64,000 bases of DNA, taken from assembly GCA_015178975.1 (NCBI GenBank), contig WHVD01000250.1, positions 26,907-90,906 of the forward strand. The letters are read 5' to 3'. A model generated the notes under the pieces. It made no database searches and was not told the origin of the DNA. It saw nothing but the letters and a program-made list of their open reading frames with translations. Below, one piece after another: positions 47,341-59,126 of this stretch (positions within the stretch are counted from its first letter, which is position 1; every line of letters starts with the position of its first letter). Position numbers and translations under genes: made by a program. The stretch comes from Hysterangium stoloniferum. Taxonomy: Eukaryota; Basidiomycota; Agaricomycetes; Hysterangiales; Hysterangiaceae.

Positions 47341-48398
47341 AGCAGCACCCACAGAATAGAGCTCAAGAGTTAATAAACCTCGAGTTGTGAATAGGCAATG
47401 CATACAAGCAGCCTAAACTATATTAATACAAATTATAGGTAAATGGCGATCATCATTGGCTCAGATCTAGATACGGATTGAAGTCCCAGCGTAGAGCGAA
47501 TCGGGTGCGAGGTCACTTTTGGTAAGCTGAATGACTCTCGAGTCTTGGGAGCAGACCAATACCATGGTCTCTACAGTTACATATAGTAGTAGTATCTTAA
47601 GGGAGGCCAGTTTGGGAGAGATTTCCGAGAAAGTTCCGGGTTTATGAAAATGAGTGGCAAATTCTATATATTCTAGAATTCTCCGTGTACTTTTCAAATT
47701 GAACCATATAAAGCTTTTCGGGCATTGTCAATAGTGCTGTTCCGGCCCGGCTTTGGCTTGCTCAACCACAGGCCGGCACTCCCAGAATTTCCCGGCATGC
47801 TACAAGAACCCTTACCAGACACAATGTTGGTGTCCCATGTATCAGAAACCTTCAGAAGAAGTATATACATACTTAGTACACCTATTGTGAGTCGCAACGT
47901 CCATGTCAGTGGACATACGCGCGAGAAAATAGACCTGAGTCCCATTTTGCAACTGTAATAGGTGATAGGAAATACACATGTAAGCATTCTTGGTAGCATT
48001 TTCTAGCGTCACGTCCTGTTCATCTTTTCAAATTGATCATTCAACGAGAGATGTGTGATATGTGAACCAATGAATGTCGCAATATGGCTTCGGGGATTCA
48101 ATATTAAGTAACGAAGTGTCCGTTGAGGCTCTAAGTTCTAAATCGTGATCAGATGGGGAAGCATATTGCTTGGATCAGAAACACTCGATCTACTCGTCAG
48201 TGAGCATAGAGCTATATTGGTTTTTAAAAGGTAACCTATAGACGATAGTAATGGATACCGAGTGGGGAAGGACGACTGCATTCTCCAGTGTAATGTTCAA
48301 CCAATAGATTTCAGAAAAATCTAGTACGGGACGATATTTACAAAGAAAAAGATCGATCGTTAGTCAAATCAGCACTGGACAAAACGATAGCCAAGCAC
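47341..48398. other. Intergenic, possible degraded coding sequence
   Basis: Minus-strand frames around 47860-47985 give protein-like sequence (NGTQVYFLARMSTDMDV and ATHNRCTKYVYTSSEGF), but it ends quickly and has no start or splice support. Possibly a fragment of an unidentified gene. Confidence 0.35.
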
Positions 48399-51300
48399 TC
48401 AGCCCAGTTGATACTCTACAAATTTCTTGATGAGTGCCCCATTGATCTCCCCAACCAGTATTTCGGGCGCAACCTTCGCTGATCGGTCATACGCGAGAGG
48501 GGCTGTATGTGTATGTACCAGTGATTGGAAAAAGTCCAAGAGTCTTTTCGCAGGTACTCGTTCCGCATCCAACTCGTCCGAACCGACACGACTCAACCAG
48601 CGGGAGAAGTCGACTAACTGCAAAGGGGTAGGTGAGTAGGTGGCAATAGCTTGTGCCACATTCAACCATGGAGTTGGAGTGGGATTGTCAACATGGAAAT
48701 ATTCTAACGGCTTGATGCTTTCCAGCGTTTGCCTCAGGATAGCCGAGGCTGCAATGTCGGATGGAAGCCAGTGCACTGCCTGTAGGTGTGTTACGTGAAA
48801 AACAGTGAACTTACAGCCAAGTGACCTACTGGTGCATCGACAGGTACCATGCCTATTTCCACGCTCGACCTGATCAGGATCGGAACATGTTCATTTCGAT
48901 TCCAAACGCCGCATTTGTTATCCCCGCTAAGCTGTCCAATCCTCACAATAGTGGCCCTTAACCCTGCCTCCTGCACAGCCCTTACCAGAACCCGCTCACT
49001 GACATATTTGCTCTGTCCGTAACCTTGGTCTGCCGGTATACTGGGATCCTCGATGGGTTCTTCAGGAACCAAAGGTTTCTCCGGGGAGGACCGATAATTC
49101 GACGAACTGGCAATCGAAGAAAGGAACACGAAACGGGGAGCAAGATTCAACGGTGAGGCTAACGCGAGATTAATAAGATTCCGCACACCCGCGATATGGA
49201 CTTGTTCGTAGCTTGCGAGGATAAGATTAAAATTGAGCTCCCATGCACAATGGATTATATGTGTGAGAGACCCTCGAAGCTAGTGCAATATCAATGGTGT
49301 TATAGAGCGAAAAACGATTTCTTTTCATACCTGATCATAGTCCTCTTTGTTTAGAGCTAAATCACCCCTTGAGAGGTCGATATCCAGATACGTGATAAGG
49401 CCCTCTGCCTCTTTCGCCTGTAGAACATGAAGATCAAGAGATCGCTCCAGGAAGCCTGCCGCTTGTCGTTCGTGCTGTCTAACATCGCCGTGACGATTGA
49501 GTAGATAGATGTGGTCCACATCATCTCTCTGCAAAAGAAGATCAAGAAGGAAACACCCTGGATACGTGTTAACTAGTGAAAAATAACGGAACTAGTGAGA
49601 GGCATCACGTACCGACGCTTCCCGTTGAACCTGTGAGAGCAATTACCATCCCGTTTGTTTCTTCAGGATGCCCGGATGGCTTATGTGTTCTAAATCCCTG
49701 CGAGAATTTATCAATAGAATCCTTGATTCTGTCCTGTGCAGAGGAGGCAGCGATTCTCTTGTTTCCAGACACAACGCCAACAACAAATGATACAAGCGAA
49801 TCGATGCTCGGATAATTATATACGATATTGTGCGGTATACTCATGTCATTAACATGGCTTAGGAACGAGATAATTGCAGAACGCAAGCGGAGAGAGAGCA
49901 ACGAATCGAGTCCTTTGCATGCAAGCAATCAATATTGATTAAAACACGTGAACCAACTTCTCATACCGTAGACAAAGAGATCCATAGTATCCGGTACTAC
50001 CTTCCCTAAGACATCAAGCACAACTCTCCGCATATATGTCCTAATATCTTCTACATTCGCAAGATCCCCCTCAAACTGCCAGGCTGAATCCAAATTACCC
50101 TCTTCCAGCCTGTGATAAGCAGCCTCGATCTCGGCCTTATATGTTTCCATGACTACTCCCCTCTTAATGGTTCCTTTTTCAGTTAATGCGAATGGTTTAT
50201 CACGTCTAGCGACGATGATAAGCTCAGGGAGGAGTCGAGAGTGCGTCGGAATAATGTTGTTGGCATTTGTGATTGTGGGAGAGATAGTGTCGAGGAAAGT
50301 AGGTATGTCGCCGTTGAAGGCCGATGACGGGTCAATAAGTGCGCCATTAAGGGAGCGTCCTGCACCGAACACGACTACATGTTGAATATTGGGATCTTGA
50401 AGGAGAAGGTTTTCTACCCAATCATGAGTTTATGAGATTCGAGGTTTGAAAAAAAGGGATCAAAGTACCTATCTGTCTGTTGTCCGTCTTTTCGCCATTG
50501 CTCAGGACAGTCTAAGATGAAGGCAATGAGTTTCTGGTATTGTTTTCAAAATGAAAACAATTTTGGTTGGACGCTAGACATGTTTGTGAAGATCAAATGG
50601 TAAAAGTGAAGAAGCCAAGTTATATAGATCATAATGTAGCATATCCAGGGGCGTAGAAACCAAATATGAAGGGAGAACGGTGGATATCCCCATCCAAGCG
50701 AATACTGACTGTCTCGTAAGAAGGCCGAAATGAATAAACAGGACTCACCACATCCCCTTTCCTCGAATGATGCTTCCAAAGGTAGTCAACTTTCGGATGC
50801 TGTTCCCAAATGTCGTTCGTTGCAAATCCTAGTGGGTCTTCATGATTAATTACGGCAGGAATGCGCCTGGCCGGCTGTAACGTGTTAATAAGTGGGATGG
50901 GACTCGCAAATTATAATTTGAATTGAAGGGGCGATCGTGGAATAAGGATCTATGGTGAGGCAAGGAAATGGTACATACCCCAACGATAAGTTCGCGTAAA
51001 TTGGAGTCATTATCATCTCCCTCTAGTGGTAAGAAGTGTAGATTGTATCCTTCTCGAAACTCGATATACTCCCAATTTTCAAGAATATTGGGTTGGACAT
51101 AGTGTTTTGAGGCGGGAAGAAGTTCCGTTCTGGAAAAGAGTGAGGGATTGTTATGTTAGTGTAAAATATGTAAAAAAAGCAAGATACAGGCCCTGTATAA
51201 TGTGACGAATTATTACTTACGAGCCATACGCAGTGCATAAAGCCACGCCCTTCTTTATTAAATCAACCCCGACTTCCCTTCTCAGAGGCGCTCCAGCAAA

Positions 51301-52461
51301 CATAGTCATCCACAAGTTATCGACTACGGTCTGCACAGGATCTTCATACACATCGTTTGTACCTAACTCTTTTTGCTGTTGCCACGCAGAGCTCATCTCC
51401 CACAGCTCTTCAAGAATCGACGGCGGCATGGCCGCGATGCCATTTTTGATCCATGGGGAATATGCCAGTAGCGCACGGGCACTGGGTGGACGAGGGGGCG
51501 ATGAAATAGGACAGAGTAGAATATATCCATGCGCAGGAGGGAAGACGATAAAGGTGAACATCCCCATTGCCTGCCATTAATCATGATTTAAAAAGCTAGG
51601 AGCAACAAAGAGAGATATCTACATACATGGAAGAGTGGGGGAATGCAATAAAAGTGTTTGCCAATACTTTCTGGGCAGTCATTGTGGGATATTTGGATAC
51701 CAGTGAGTACAAATCGATGTGTCCAGGTAATAACCTTGGGGTGCCCTATTAAATTTTGATTTACTCAAGGCTAAACACGAAGTGGTATTCTCTCGCACCT
51801 GTCGATCCTGAAGTGTGTAGCAAAAACACAGGCAGATCGAATTCCTTTTCTAACTCTTTTTGAGATAACTGTGGCAGTGCTGGTGTTGGTACATCAGGGG
51901 ACCTGTATATCTCTGGATGTGAAAACGTGAGCGTGGAGATCTTAGGTAAATTCATTTTTTCTTTAAATGTGTGACCGAGATCGTCTATCAGAAGGAAGGA
52001 CGCATTCGAAACCCCAAGGATATGTTCAATTGCATTAAGACTATTCTTCGGAGAAATAAGCAGCACCTGGAAAACATCTGAGCATAAAATAAGTAAATAA
52101 GTATATGCATGTCAAGACGCACTGTCCATCTATTAATTACACATGCCAAAAGGTTCACGTAATATTCGTAGCCATGAGCCCCAAGCATACCAACTACGAC
52201 GAGGGGATCGCCTGGCTTCCTGATTTCGATATTTTTAGTGGTCCCAAATGATCGCCGGCGTAAATCTGCTGCAGCATTTTGTGCATGCTGTATAACCTCA
52301 CTCCAAGTGAATCGCTGGGAAATTATGGGGGTATCACTATTAGGGTAGTCATATAAAATTTGGATAAGATCTCGGGTGGGATTTAGTTGTGCGACTTTGG
52401 TGAAAAGGTCTGGAATAGTGATGTTTTCAAGCAGGGGCACATTGAACTTAATACCTGCCAT
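48399..52461 (-). CDS. Adenylate-forming reductase (A-T-R, NRPS-like)
   Basis: About 1,090 residues over roughly 13 exons, start 52461 (MAGIKFNVPLLENITIPDLF), stop TGA at 48399. Adenylation domain: LLHTSGSTGHPKVITWTH (P-loop-like core), PPLFHAMGMFTF, FAGAPLRREVG, TAYGSTELLP and LSNGEKTDNRQIE. Thiolation domain: VYGLDSLLSLRLRS, with the phosphopantetheine serine in LDSLL. Reductase domain: NAD(P)-binding ALTGSTGSVG, LLNRH, THIIHCAWELNFN, and catalytic YGQSK. Such enzymes activate a carboxylic or amino acid, load it on the carrier and release it as an aldehyde. In basidiomycetes they include L-aminoadipate, L-serine and benzoate reductases; substrate here cannot be read. A 35-nt intron at 48780-48814 is needed to avoid a stop. 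No clear cluster partners nearby, but a decayed paralogue piece is at 40.1 kb. Confidence 0.92.
48780..48814 (-). other. 35-nt intron in the reductase gene
   Basis: Donor GTAAGT and acceptor CCTACAG are only 35 nt apart. Reading through hits TAA, while splicing joins GHLA to AVHWLPSDIAASA. Very short even for this gene-compact lineage. Confidence 0.7.
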
Positions 52462-52993
52462 AGGGGAGAAAGTGGGTTTAGCGAAGAAAAATGCGAATTA
52501 TTAAACTTACGTAGTACTTGTAGTCACTCGCTTAGTCGCGGGTTTACTAACGTCACCATGAAGACGCTTCTGGTACTGTGGCTTCGAATCGCAGGCTTCC
52601 GTCGGTTAGTACGATTCGGCAGTCAGATGTGGAAGTTCACAAGCGACTTGGCGATTTTGGCCTTGTGTAGGGGATTTTTCGACGACCGCCCCTTGGATAA
52701 CTCTTCCGGTAAGTGCATAACTTTTTAAAGTGCTCCGAACCACCCCAAAATCGTTTAATAACTTATTAGGTAGTAGAAACTGTCTATGTAGGGTGGCCTT
52801 ATTTCCCCCATACGAATGTAAAGCCGATCAATTTCAGTGATTGCCGCTACAATGAAATTCACTGGACTGCTGAGCCCATCAATATAAGATTAAATAATCA
52901 AAGGTTGTATTTTCTCAAGTATTTAGTAAAGAGGGTGTAAAATGACTTGCACTAATATATGAGATAAATTTGAAAAATTTCAAATAAAATATA
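52462..52993. other. Promoter-side intergenic of the reductase
   Basis: Should contain the reductase promoter near 52470-52700. AT-rich further right. No ORF supported. Confidence 0.4.
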
Positions 52994-53359
52994 TTAACTT
53001 TGTTGTTTTGCATGATCTAGCCTATTCACAAATGTGTCCCATTGGAGATGCAAAAATCCTTCCACCACACTCATCAACCTCATAAGGTTTGAATGGGAAA
53101 TATTTTTTAGTTGTTCTGGAGTGTCAACTGACCACCACATTGCATCATTACTAATACCAGAAATGAGGTCCTTGATTTTGCCAAGAAGTTGCTGTTTCTC
53201 TTCAAGGCAATTTTAGCAGTGGGTTGCAATATTGGTCAGGGTACAGGCAGAGTGAATGCCAGACAAGAACAACTCATTACAAGAACAACCCATTATTGCC
53301 CCTTCTGCAAGAGTGACTATATAGGAAATGTCATCTTGAACAAATGAATCAATGGAAAT
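52994..53359 (-). pseudogene. Probable transposase C-terminal exon with one stop
   Basis: An exon-like stretch begins after an acceptor (gttaccacag) at 53359 and stays in one frame for 122 codons to a stop at 52994, except for TAA at 53213-53215. It reads IVTLAEGAIMGCSCNELFLS and GIHSACTL, a C-x-C...C spacing resembling the SWIM zinc finger of Mutator-like transposases, then a long helical part (LLGKIKDLISGISNDAMWW, LMRLMSVVEGFLHLQWDTF). The SWIM His is not in place, so assignment is tentative. Lies in a transposon-rich zone and may belong with the fragments near 55.6-56.05 kb on the same strand. Confidence 0.4.
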
Positions 53360-53782
53360 CTGTGGTAACAGAGATCAGGAATAAATAAGAAAATGGTTAT
53401 GTTTTGATACACCCTCTTTTACTTATGATGATCCATTCTACTCTATGTTTCACCTATGCCCATATATACTTGTAACCCTTGAACTATTTCCTTTTCTCAT
53501 AATTCCACTCTTGGTTAATCACAGCCTCTGATCTTATTGTAACCTTCTGGTTTCTAATCAAGTTTATTTGTCACTAGTTGGACATTTCCACTCTTACCCT
53601 AGTTAGTATTTCGAGACGCTGATAACTAGTATTTAAGTCCTACTGTAATGTAGCTACAAGTCAATCAAAATGTCGACTTAGATACTCCTCTAATCTCTGA
53701 CTCCATTCTCTATTCACGACCACCACATTCCGACTCCATTCAATTTACAATTCAACCTACATTTACAACTTCAACCTCTAAT

Positions 53783-54664
53783 CTCTGACTCTCAGTCTCT
53801 GACTCTCAGTCTCTGACTCTCAGTCTCTGACTCTCAGTCTCTGACTCTCAGTCTCTGACCCTCAGTCTCTGACCCTCAGTCTCTGACCCTCAGTCTCTGA
53901 CCCTCAGTCTCTGACCCTCAGTCTCTGACCCTCAGTCTCTGACCCTCAGTCTCTGACCCTCAGTCTCTGACCCTCAGTCTCTGACCCTCAGTCTCTGACC
54001 CTCAGTCTCTGACCCTCAGTCTCTGACCCTCAGTCTCTGACCCTCAGTCTCTGACCCTCAGTCTCTGACCCTCAGTCTCTGACCCTCAGTCTCTGACCCT
54101 CAGTCTCTGACCCTCAGTCTCTGACCCTCAGTCTCTGACCCTCAGTCTCTGACCCTCAGTCTCTGACCCTCAGTCTCTGACCCTCAGTCTCTGACCCTCA
54201 GTCTCTGACCCTCAGTCTCTGACCCTCAGTCTCTGACCCTCAGTCTCTGACCCTCAGTCTCTGACCCTCAGTCTCTGACCCTCAGTCTCTGACCCTCAGT
54301 CTCTGACCCTCAGTCTCTGACCCTCAGTCTCTGACCCTCAGTCTCTGACCCTCAGTCTCTGACCCTCAGTCTCTGACTCTCAGTCTCTGACTCTCAGTCT
54401 CTGACTCTCAGTCTCTGACTCTCAGTCTCTGACTCTCAGTCTCTGACTCTCAGTCTCTGACTCTCAGTCTCTGACTCTCAGTCTCTGACTCTCAGTCTCT
54501 GACTCTCAGTCTCTGACTCTCAGTCTCTGACTCTCAGTCTCTGACTCTCAGTCTCTGACTCTCAGTCTCTGACTCTCAGTCTCTGACTCTCAGTCTCTGA
54601 CTCTCAGTCTCTGACTCTCAGTCTCTGACTCTCAGTCTCTGACTCTCAGTCTCTGACTCTCAGT
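53783..54664. repeat. 882-bp minisatellite, 63 units of 14 bp in three blocks
   Basis: Unit CTCTGAYCCTCAGT-type: 5 units of CTCTGACTCTCAGT, then 37 units of CTCTGACCCTCAGT, then 21 units of CTCTGACTCTCAGT, all apparently perfect within blocks. The array is bounded by weaker copies of the unit (aatctctgactc left, tctccgattctc right). No ORF uses it. The only variant base (T/C at unit position 8) switches once on each side. Confidence 0.95.
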
Positions 54665-54709
54665 CTCCGATTCTCCCACCCAACCCTTGAACTTATCCTT
54701 CAGTTTCTG

Positions 54710-55030
54710 ATCGGTAGTTTACCGAGAGGTTTACTCGACAGGACTAGTTTTCACCCACCCAAAATTTAAGGACACCTGATAGTAACTTGCAAGGGTGCAG
54801 CACATAAGCTGAAGCCAAGTCCTTCTGTTTGGTCCCCATCGGTCTACTGACATCCATCAGTTTTGTTAAGAACTGAAAACTGACTAATGTCGGTGGCCGA
54901 CAGGGACCGATCGGAAGGACTTAGCTTCAGCTTATGTGCTGCGCCCTCGCAAATATCCGTAGGATGTCCTTAAATTTCGGGCGGGCGAAGACTAATCCTA
55001 ATGAGTACCTTTCGGCGTGATACCGATTGG
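54710..55030. mobile_element. Foldback element with ~140-bp arms
   Basis: The left arm (from about 54710, through aaaatttaaggacacc and gcagcacataagctgaagcc) is matched by its inverted copy ending near 55030 (ggcttcagcttatgtgctgc style). Arms are about 85% complementary, with a short loop near 54868-54885. The core GAGGGCGCAGC.CATAAGCTG recurs at 57689 and 60349-60381. Long arms without coding interior fit a non-autonomous Mutator-like or foldback transposon. Confidence 0.8.
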
Positions 55031-55032
55031 AA

Positions 55033-55639
55033 TCAAAGGACAAGTCGAGCGTTGGACCAAGGGGTCAGGGGCCGGGAGTGGGCGAGCGCACGTGAAGGCG
55101 GATGGGGGGATTCTTAGTATGAGACTGATACAGGCGTATGAGGGTATTCTGAGTCGATATTCTGATTGCCTAGTGACTACAACTACAGCAGGTTCATATA
55201 CAAGTAACAGGCGTCTGGAAAATACTAATGGGGAGAAGGGCGGAACACGGTATTAACAATAAGCTTGACTAGGAACGGGAAGTTTATGATTAGTTCGGAG
55301 GCCGATGATAACCGAGAGTGGGATTACAATAAAAGGAAATAGTTCAAGGACTACAAATATAGATAGACATATGCGAAACATAAGATTGGACGGATCAATA
55401 TAATAAAGGGGACGTATCAAAGTTTGACCAGACAATACGAGTTATTTTGATGTGGGCGTAAACGGAGTTTGATCTTCGCGAAAACATTCGTCAGCTTCGG
55501 GGCCGATGGTTTCCGAGAGGATGACTTGAAACGTTGACAAGTGGCGATAACCTTGGGACTGATAGGGTTGTGACACGGTCGTAACAAGTTTTCTGTTCTT
55601 AACACATCTAATTTATCAGCATTTTTCTTCCTTTGCCTT
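55033..55639. other. Transposon-derived intergenic sequence
   Basis: Contains two diverged short direct copies of ttcgg.ggccgatg.t..ccgagag (about 55292 and 55496). No gene supported. Confidence 0.4.
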
Positions 55640-56050
55640 TCTGCCATCCACAATGTATGGTTATTGAAACCCATTCCAACCTGAAAATGTGCACAAAAAT
55701 AATCCAGTTCAACTTCTTCGAACAGCACACATATTAAAAAAATTGACATGTTGACAATGAATTGGCATAGATAATTACACTTGAGATTGGAATGCCAATT
55801 TTCAATAAAATTGTTGGTATCTATACCATAATGTGCATGCTAGAAGGAAAATAATTAGCAACATGGGATCAGATGAAAATAAAGAGGATTGACTTCGTGC
55901 CAAGCATGACATTAATGTTCCCTATGTATGTAGGATCCAATCATTTGCCATATGTTTGAGCCAAACCTTCTGTTCCCCCCATGCCTCTTTGATCTCTGTC
56001 CATTGCTCTTCAAATTCTTGAGGAGTTTCTGCTGCAAGAAGGAATTGTCA
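55640..56050 (-). pseudogene. Mutator-like transposase fragments (tentative)
   Basis: Minus-strand reading gives ETPQEFEEQWTEIKEAWGEQ followed by KVWLKHMANDWILHT (about 56030-55930). This resembles the F-E-x-x-W...W-L...W stretch of MULE transposases. Then, in another frame, EEVELDYFCAHF and MGFNNHTLWMAERQRKKNAD (55740-55640). Frames are broken. Same strand as the possible SWIM-type exon at 52994-53359; the minisatellite and foldback element lie between, as if they had invaded or expanded inside one transposon. Confidence 0.4.
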
Positions 56051-57041
56051 GGAACTGGAAAACCTGCCAGCCTCTGGGCTCCTGGACCCTGTCCTATGTA
56101 CATGCTCCCGACCCTCTATACAGTATTGTATAGTTACAACTGGAGTTCCCACTGGAGCCTGCACATCAACTTGTTTATGCCTGACTCTTTGTATGCACCC
56201 ACCCTGTCTGCCCCTGACTAGACACCTTCTGTTATGACCTGGAATCCATCAGACTCCACCCTTTGAGATTTAACTTTGTTACATGTTCTTGGTCATCTCC
56301 CGAACTGGACTCTGACCGGAGTCCCAGAACCTGCATGTCACCCTATATGCACCAGTTGTCGGACTCCACCAGACTTGCACCTCAACCTGTCTATACCTGA
56401 CACTGTGTCATATACACCAGTCCTCAGACTCCACTGGACCTGGACATCAACCTGCTTATACTCGACTCTCTGTGTCTCATGTACCCATCACCGGACTCTG
56501 ACTGGACTCCCAGAATCCCTCTAACAGAGCATAGAACCCTGCTCCCATTATGGTGAAATGGTCTGTCATGTGTCTCATGTACCAGTTGTCGGACTCCACT
56601 GGACTCTGAACTCCACCCTATATACACCCGACACTCTGTATCTCATGGACCAGTCACTGGACCCTGACCAGACTCCCTGGAACCCCTTTAACAGAGCCCC
56701 ATTCCCATTATGGTCTAATGACCTGTCATGATTCATTCTCCGCTCCCGTTCCATTCCGTCCCTAATACCTAGTTTGGTATTTACTTGTTTCATTTTATGT
56801 TTAATAGTTCTGCCCCTCATTAATACTAGATTTGGTATTATTACATTTCAAAATCTATATAAGTCTCCTATATTCATGTACTTAGAATCCAGTTTCAATC
56901 TCGAACAAGTTACACCCCTGATCCAGTCTCTAGTCCTCTTGTCTGTCTGCACGCTCGATTCCCGGAACTCCCATGGGAACTCCGGAATCTACATCTTCCT
57001 GTATGCATTCTGTCAGCTTGAAATATGGACACCCAAATGAG
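56051..57041. repeat. Degenerate tandem repeat region
   Basis: From about 56100 to 56700 a roughly 115-bp unit recurs with many changes, marked by ggactcca(c/t)(c/t)(a/g)ga, acactgtgt.tcat and ccag.ca.cggactctgac. The phrase taatac.agtttggtattt occurs near 56764 and again near 56823. No gene. Confidence 0.5.
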
Positions 57042-57679
57042 TGTGAGAGATACTGTGAAATATACTCTGAAATATAGTCCAGAAGAGCCCACACTATATT
57101 TCCATTATTATTTCTATTTTCTCTCTATTTTATCATACACATATATTTAGTTTGATGGCCTATACATTTGGTACATTGACTCTTGTGGGCACATACACGC
57201 CAGACTTATGTATTCTAGTGCTGGTAGTTAGAACTCAGACACTTTTTACCCCACAACCACAACTTACCCCAGACACCCAGTTAGTGTCCTGTAAGTTGTG
57301 ATTGGGGTATCGTCTCGACCGTCACAGATGGGCTTTAACTACTAGCACAATCAAAGCTTCAAACTATACTAGTCGAAACTCAAACCATTATCTCAATCTG
57401 TGTGGACTACATCCATGCTACTCTATTATTTGACTCTCTCATTATTCTCTTCAACACTTGAGCAGTCATTCAGAATCATACTTTACAGTTGATTCTCCTT
57501 TATTTGTTTTAGCTCTCTATTCTACTTTAGATAGCTAATTCACTCGACTGTATTGAACTAAACAGTCAATACGTGTTTGGTCTGTATTAGACTTAGATAG
57601 TCAATACATCGTCGTGTTGTATCTAAATGGTCGATATTCTTCATATATAGAATGGTTAGAACTTCCACCACTCTTCACA
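57042..57679 (+). mobile_element. Solo LTR with perfect 5-bp target duplication
   Basis: 638 bp beginning TGTGAGAGATACTG and ending CCACTCTTCACA, the canonical TG...CA ends. The five bases before (57037-57041) and after (57680-57684) are both ATGAG. A near full-length inverted copy is at 59127-59770 and a truncated one at 58378. No internal region, so it is a solo LTR left by recombination. Confidence 0.9.
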
Positions 57680-58377
57680 ATGAGTGTACGAGGGCACAGC
57701 CTATAAGCTGAAGCCAAGTCCATCTCAGCTGTACCTACTTCTGGTAATTATTCTGATACCACACTCCCTTGTACTAATATCTCTGGAAACTCCCCTGGAC
57801 TTATTACCCGGGGACACTGTGGGACAATTCCCAGAAGAAAGTGTATTTGGAATTAATTACCAGAAACCTCCATGGGTCTTCCATGGGTCTTTGTTCGGAA
57901 CTTAACAAGAATACTGCTTCTTGTCAGACATCATGTAAAATTTCCCCATAATCTTCTTTATCATGGCCTTCAGTTCTGATGATGATCTACAAAATATTAG
58001 TAGTTTAAGTATAAATTGAACTTTAAGAATACATTTTTCTTTATATTTTTGTCCCAAGCCTCCTGTGAGGTATCAGTATTATCTCATAAAATTCTCTTAA
58101 TTTTCTTTGAATTAATTAGTATTTTTTTTGAATTTATTGTATTTTTATTATATTTTTATTGTGAAATCTAAGGCTTAGTTCCTTTTAACTTTGCATAATA
58201 ATAGCATATAGCTCATATAATGCTATTATATCTTATTTAATTTATTATATAATTTTTTAACTAATTATTTATCTTTTATTTACTTAGTTATTGCTTCCTG
58301 GCACTTTGCCTTGTGCAGGAAGTCATAGGATAAAAAAGGGTAATATGTAAATAGTTAAACATGATATCATTACTGAG

Positions 58378-58605
58378 TGTGAGAGGTACTGCATAATATA
58401 CTCCAAAATATAGTCTGGACAAGCCCATACTATATTTCCATTATTATTTCTATTTTCTCTCTATTTTATTATACACATATATTTAGTTCGACAACCTACG
58501 CATTCAGTACATTGACTCTTGTGGGTGCATACGTGCCAGACCTATGTATTCTAGCACCAGTAGTTAGAATTCAGACACTTTTTACCCCGTAACCATGACT
58601 TACTT
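58378..58605 (+). mobile_element. Truncated LTR copy
   Basis: Starts TGTGAGAGGTACTG and follows the LTR at 57042 for about 228 bp, up to cgtaaccatgactta, then stops matching. Orientation +. Confidence 0.8.
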
Positions 58606-58724
58606 TGCCAGATTTACCGTGGCATGGGGCATGGGGAAAGGGGGGCCAGGTCCCCGAATGACCCCTGGCCCACCCCCCCATGTGGGCTTGGTTGGCCGGT
58701 TACTGCATGTGACCTGACCGCCCC

Positions 58725-58862
58725 AAGTCTCACCACCACCACCCTCCACCACCAACCACCTCACCACCCCATCCCATGAACCACGAACCACGAACCACGG
58801 ACCACGGACCACCATCGCCGCTGCCACTCCCACCACCACCACCACCACCACTGCTGCCACAA
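58725..58862. repeat. CCA/CCACGAA-rich low-complexity DNA
   Basis: Runs of accacc, three copies of gaaccac/ggaccac, and a (cca)n tract near 58830-58848. A further ccaca-rich part follows around 58955-59060. Confidence 0.85.
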
Positions 58863-59126
58863 TGTGCACAAATCCGCATTACATATTTTCATTCATTTCA
58901 TGACCTGGTTTCAAATGAACAAATGGGGCATGGCGTCCCCCCAATCGCCCCAACACACACACACAAAACACCACCACACCATGTACCAACTGCACACCAC
59001 CACCGGCCAACCACACACCACGCACCGTGTTCACCCCCGCACTGTGCACACCACATTCACTGTGCTCTCACCCCAGGCATTATCAAAGCGCACACATCTT
59101 TTTTTAATCCCCCCTCTCACTCCCAG

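Noticed and set aside
47467-47999. Two-exon minus-strand gene downstream of the reductase
   Set aside because: Frames look partly protein-like, but no start, splice join or homologous copy supports a gene.
52387-52728. Plus-strand ORF overlapping the start of the reductase
   Set aside because: It is the antisense shadow of the reductase N-terminus, with no independent support.
53783-54664. CRISPR-like array of regular repeats
   Set aside because: Units are directly adjacent with no unique spacers, and the genome is eukaryotic. It is a minisatellite.
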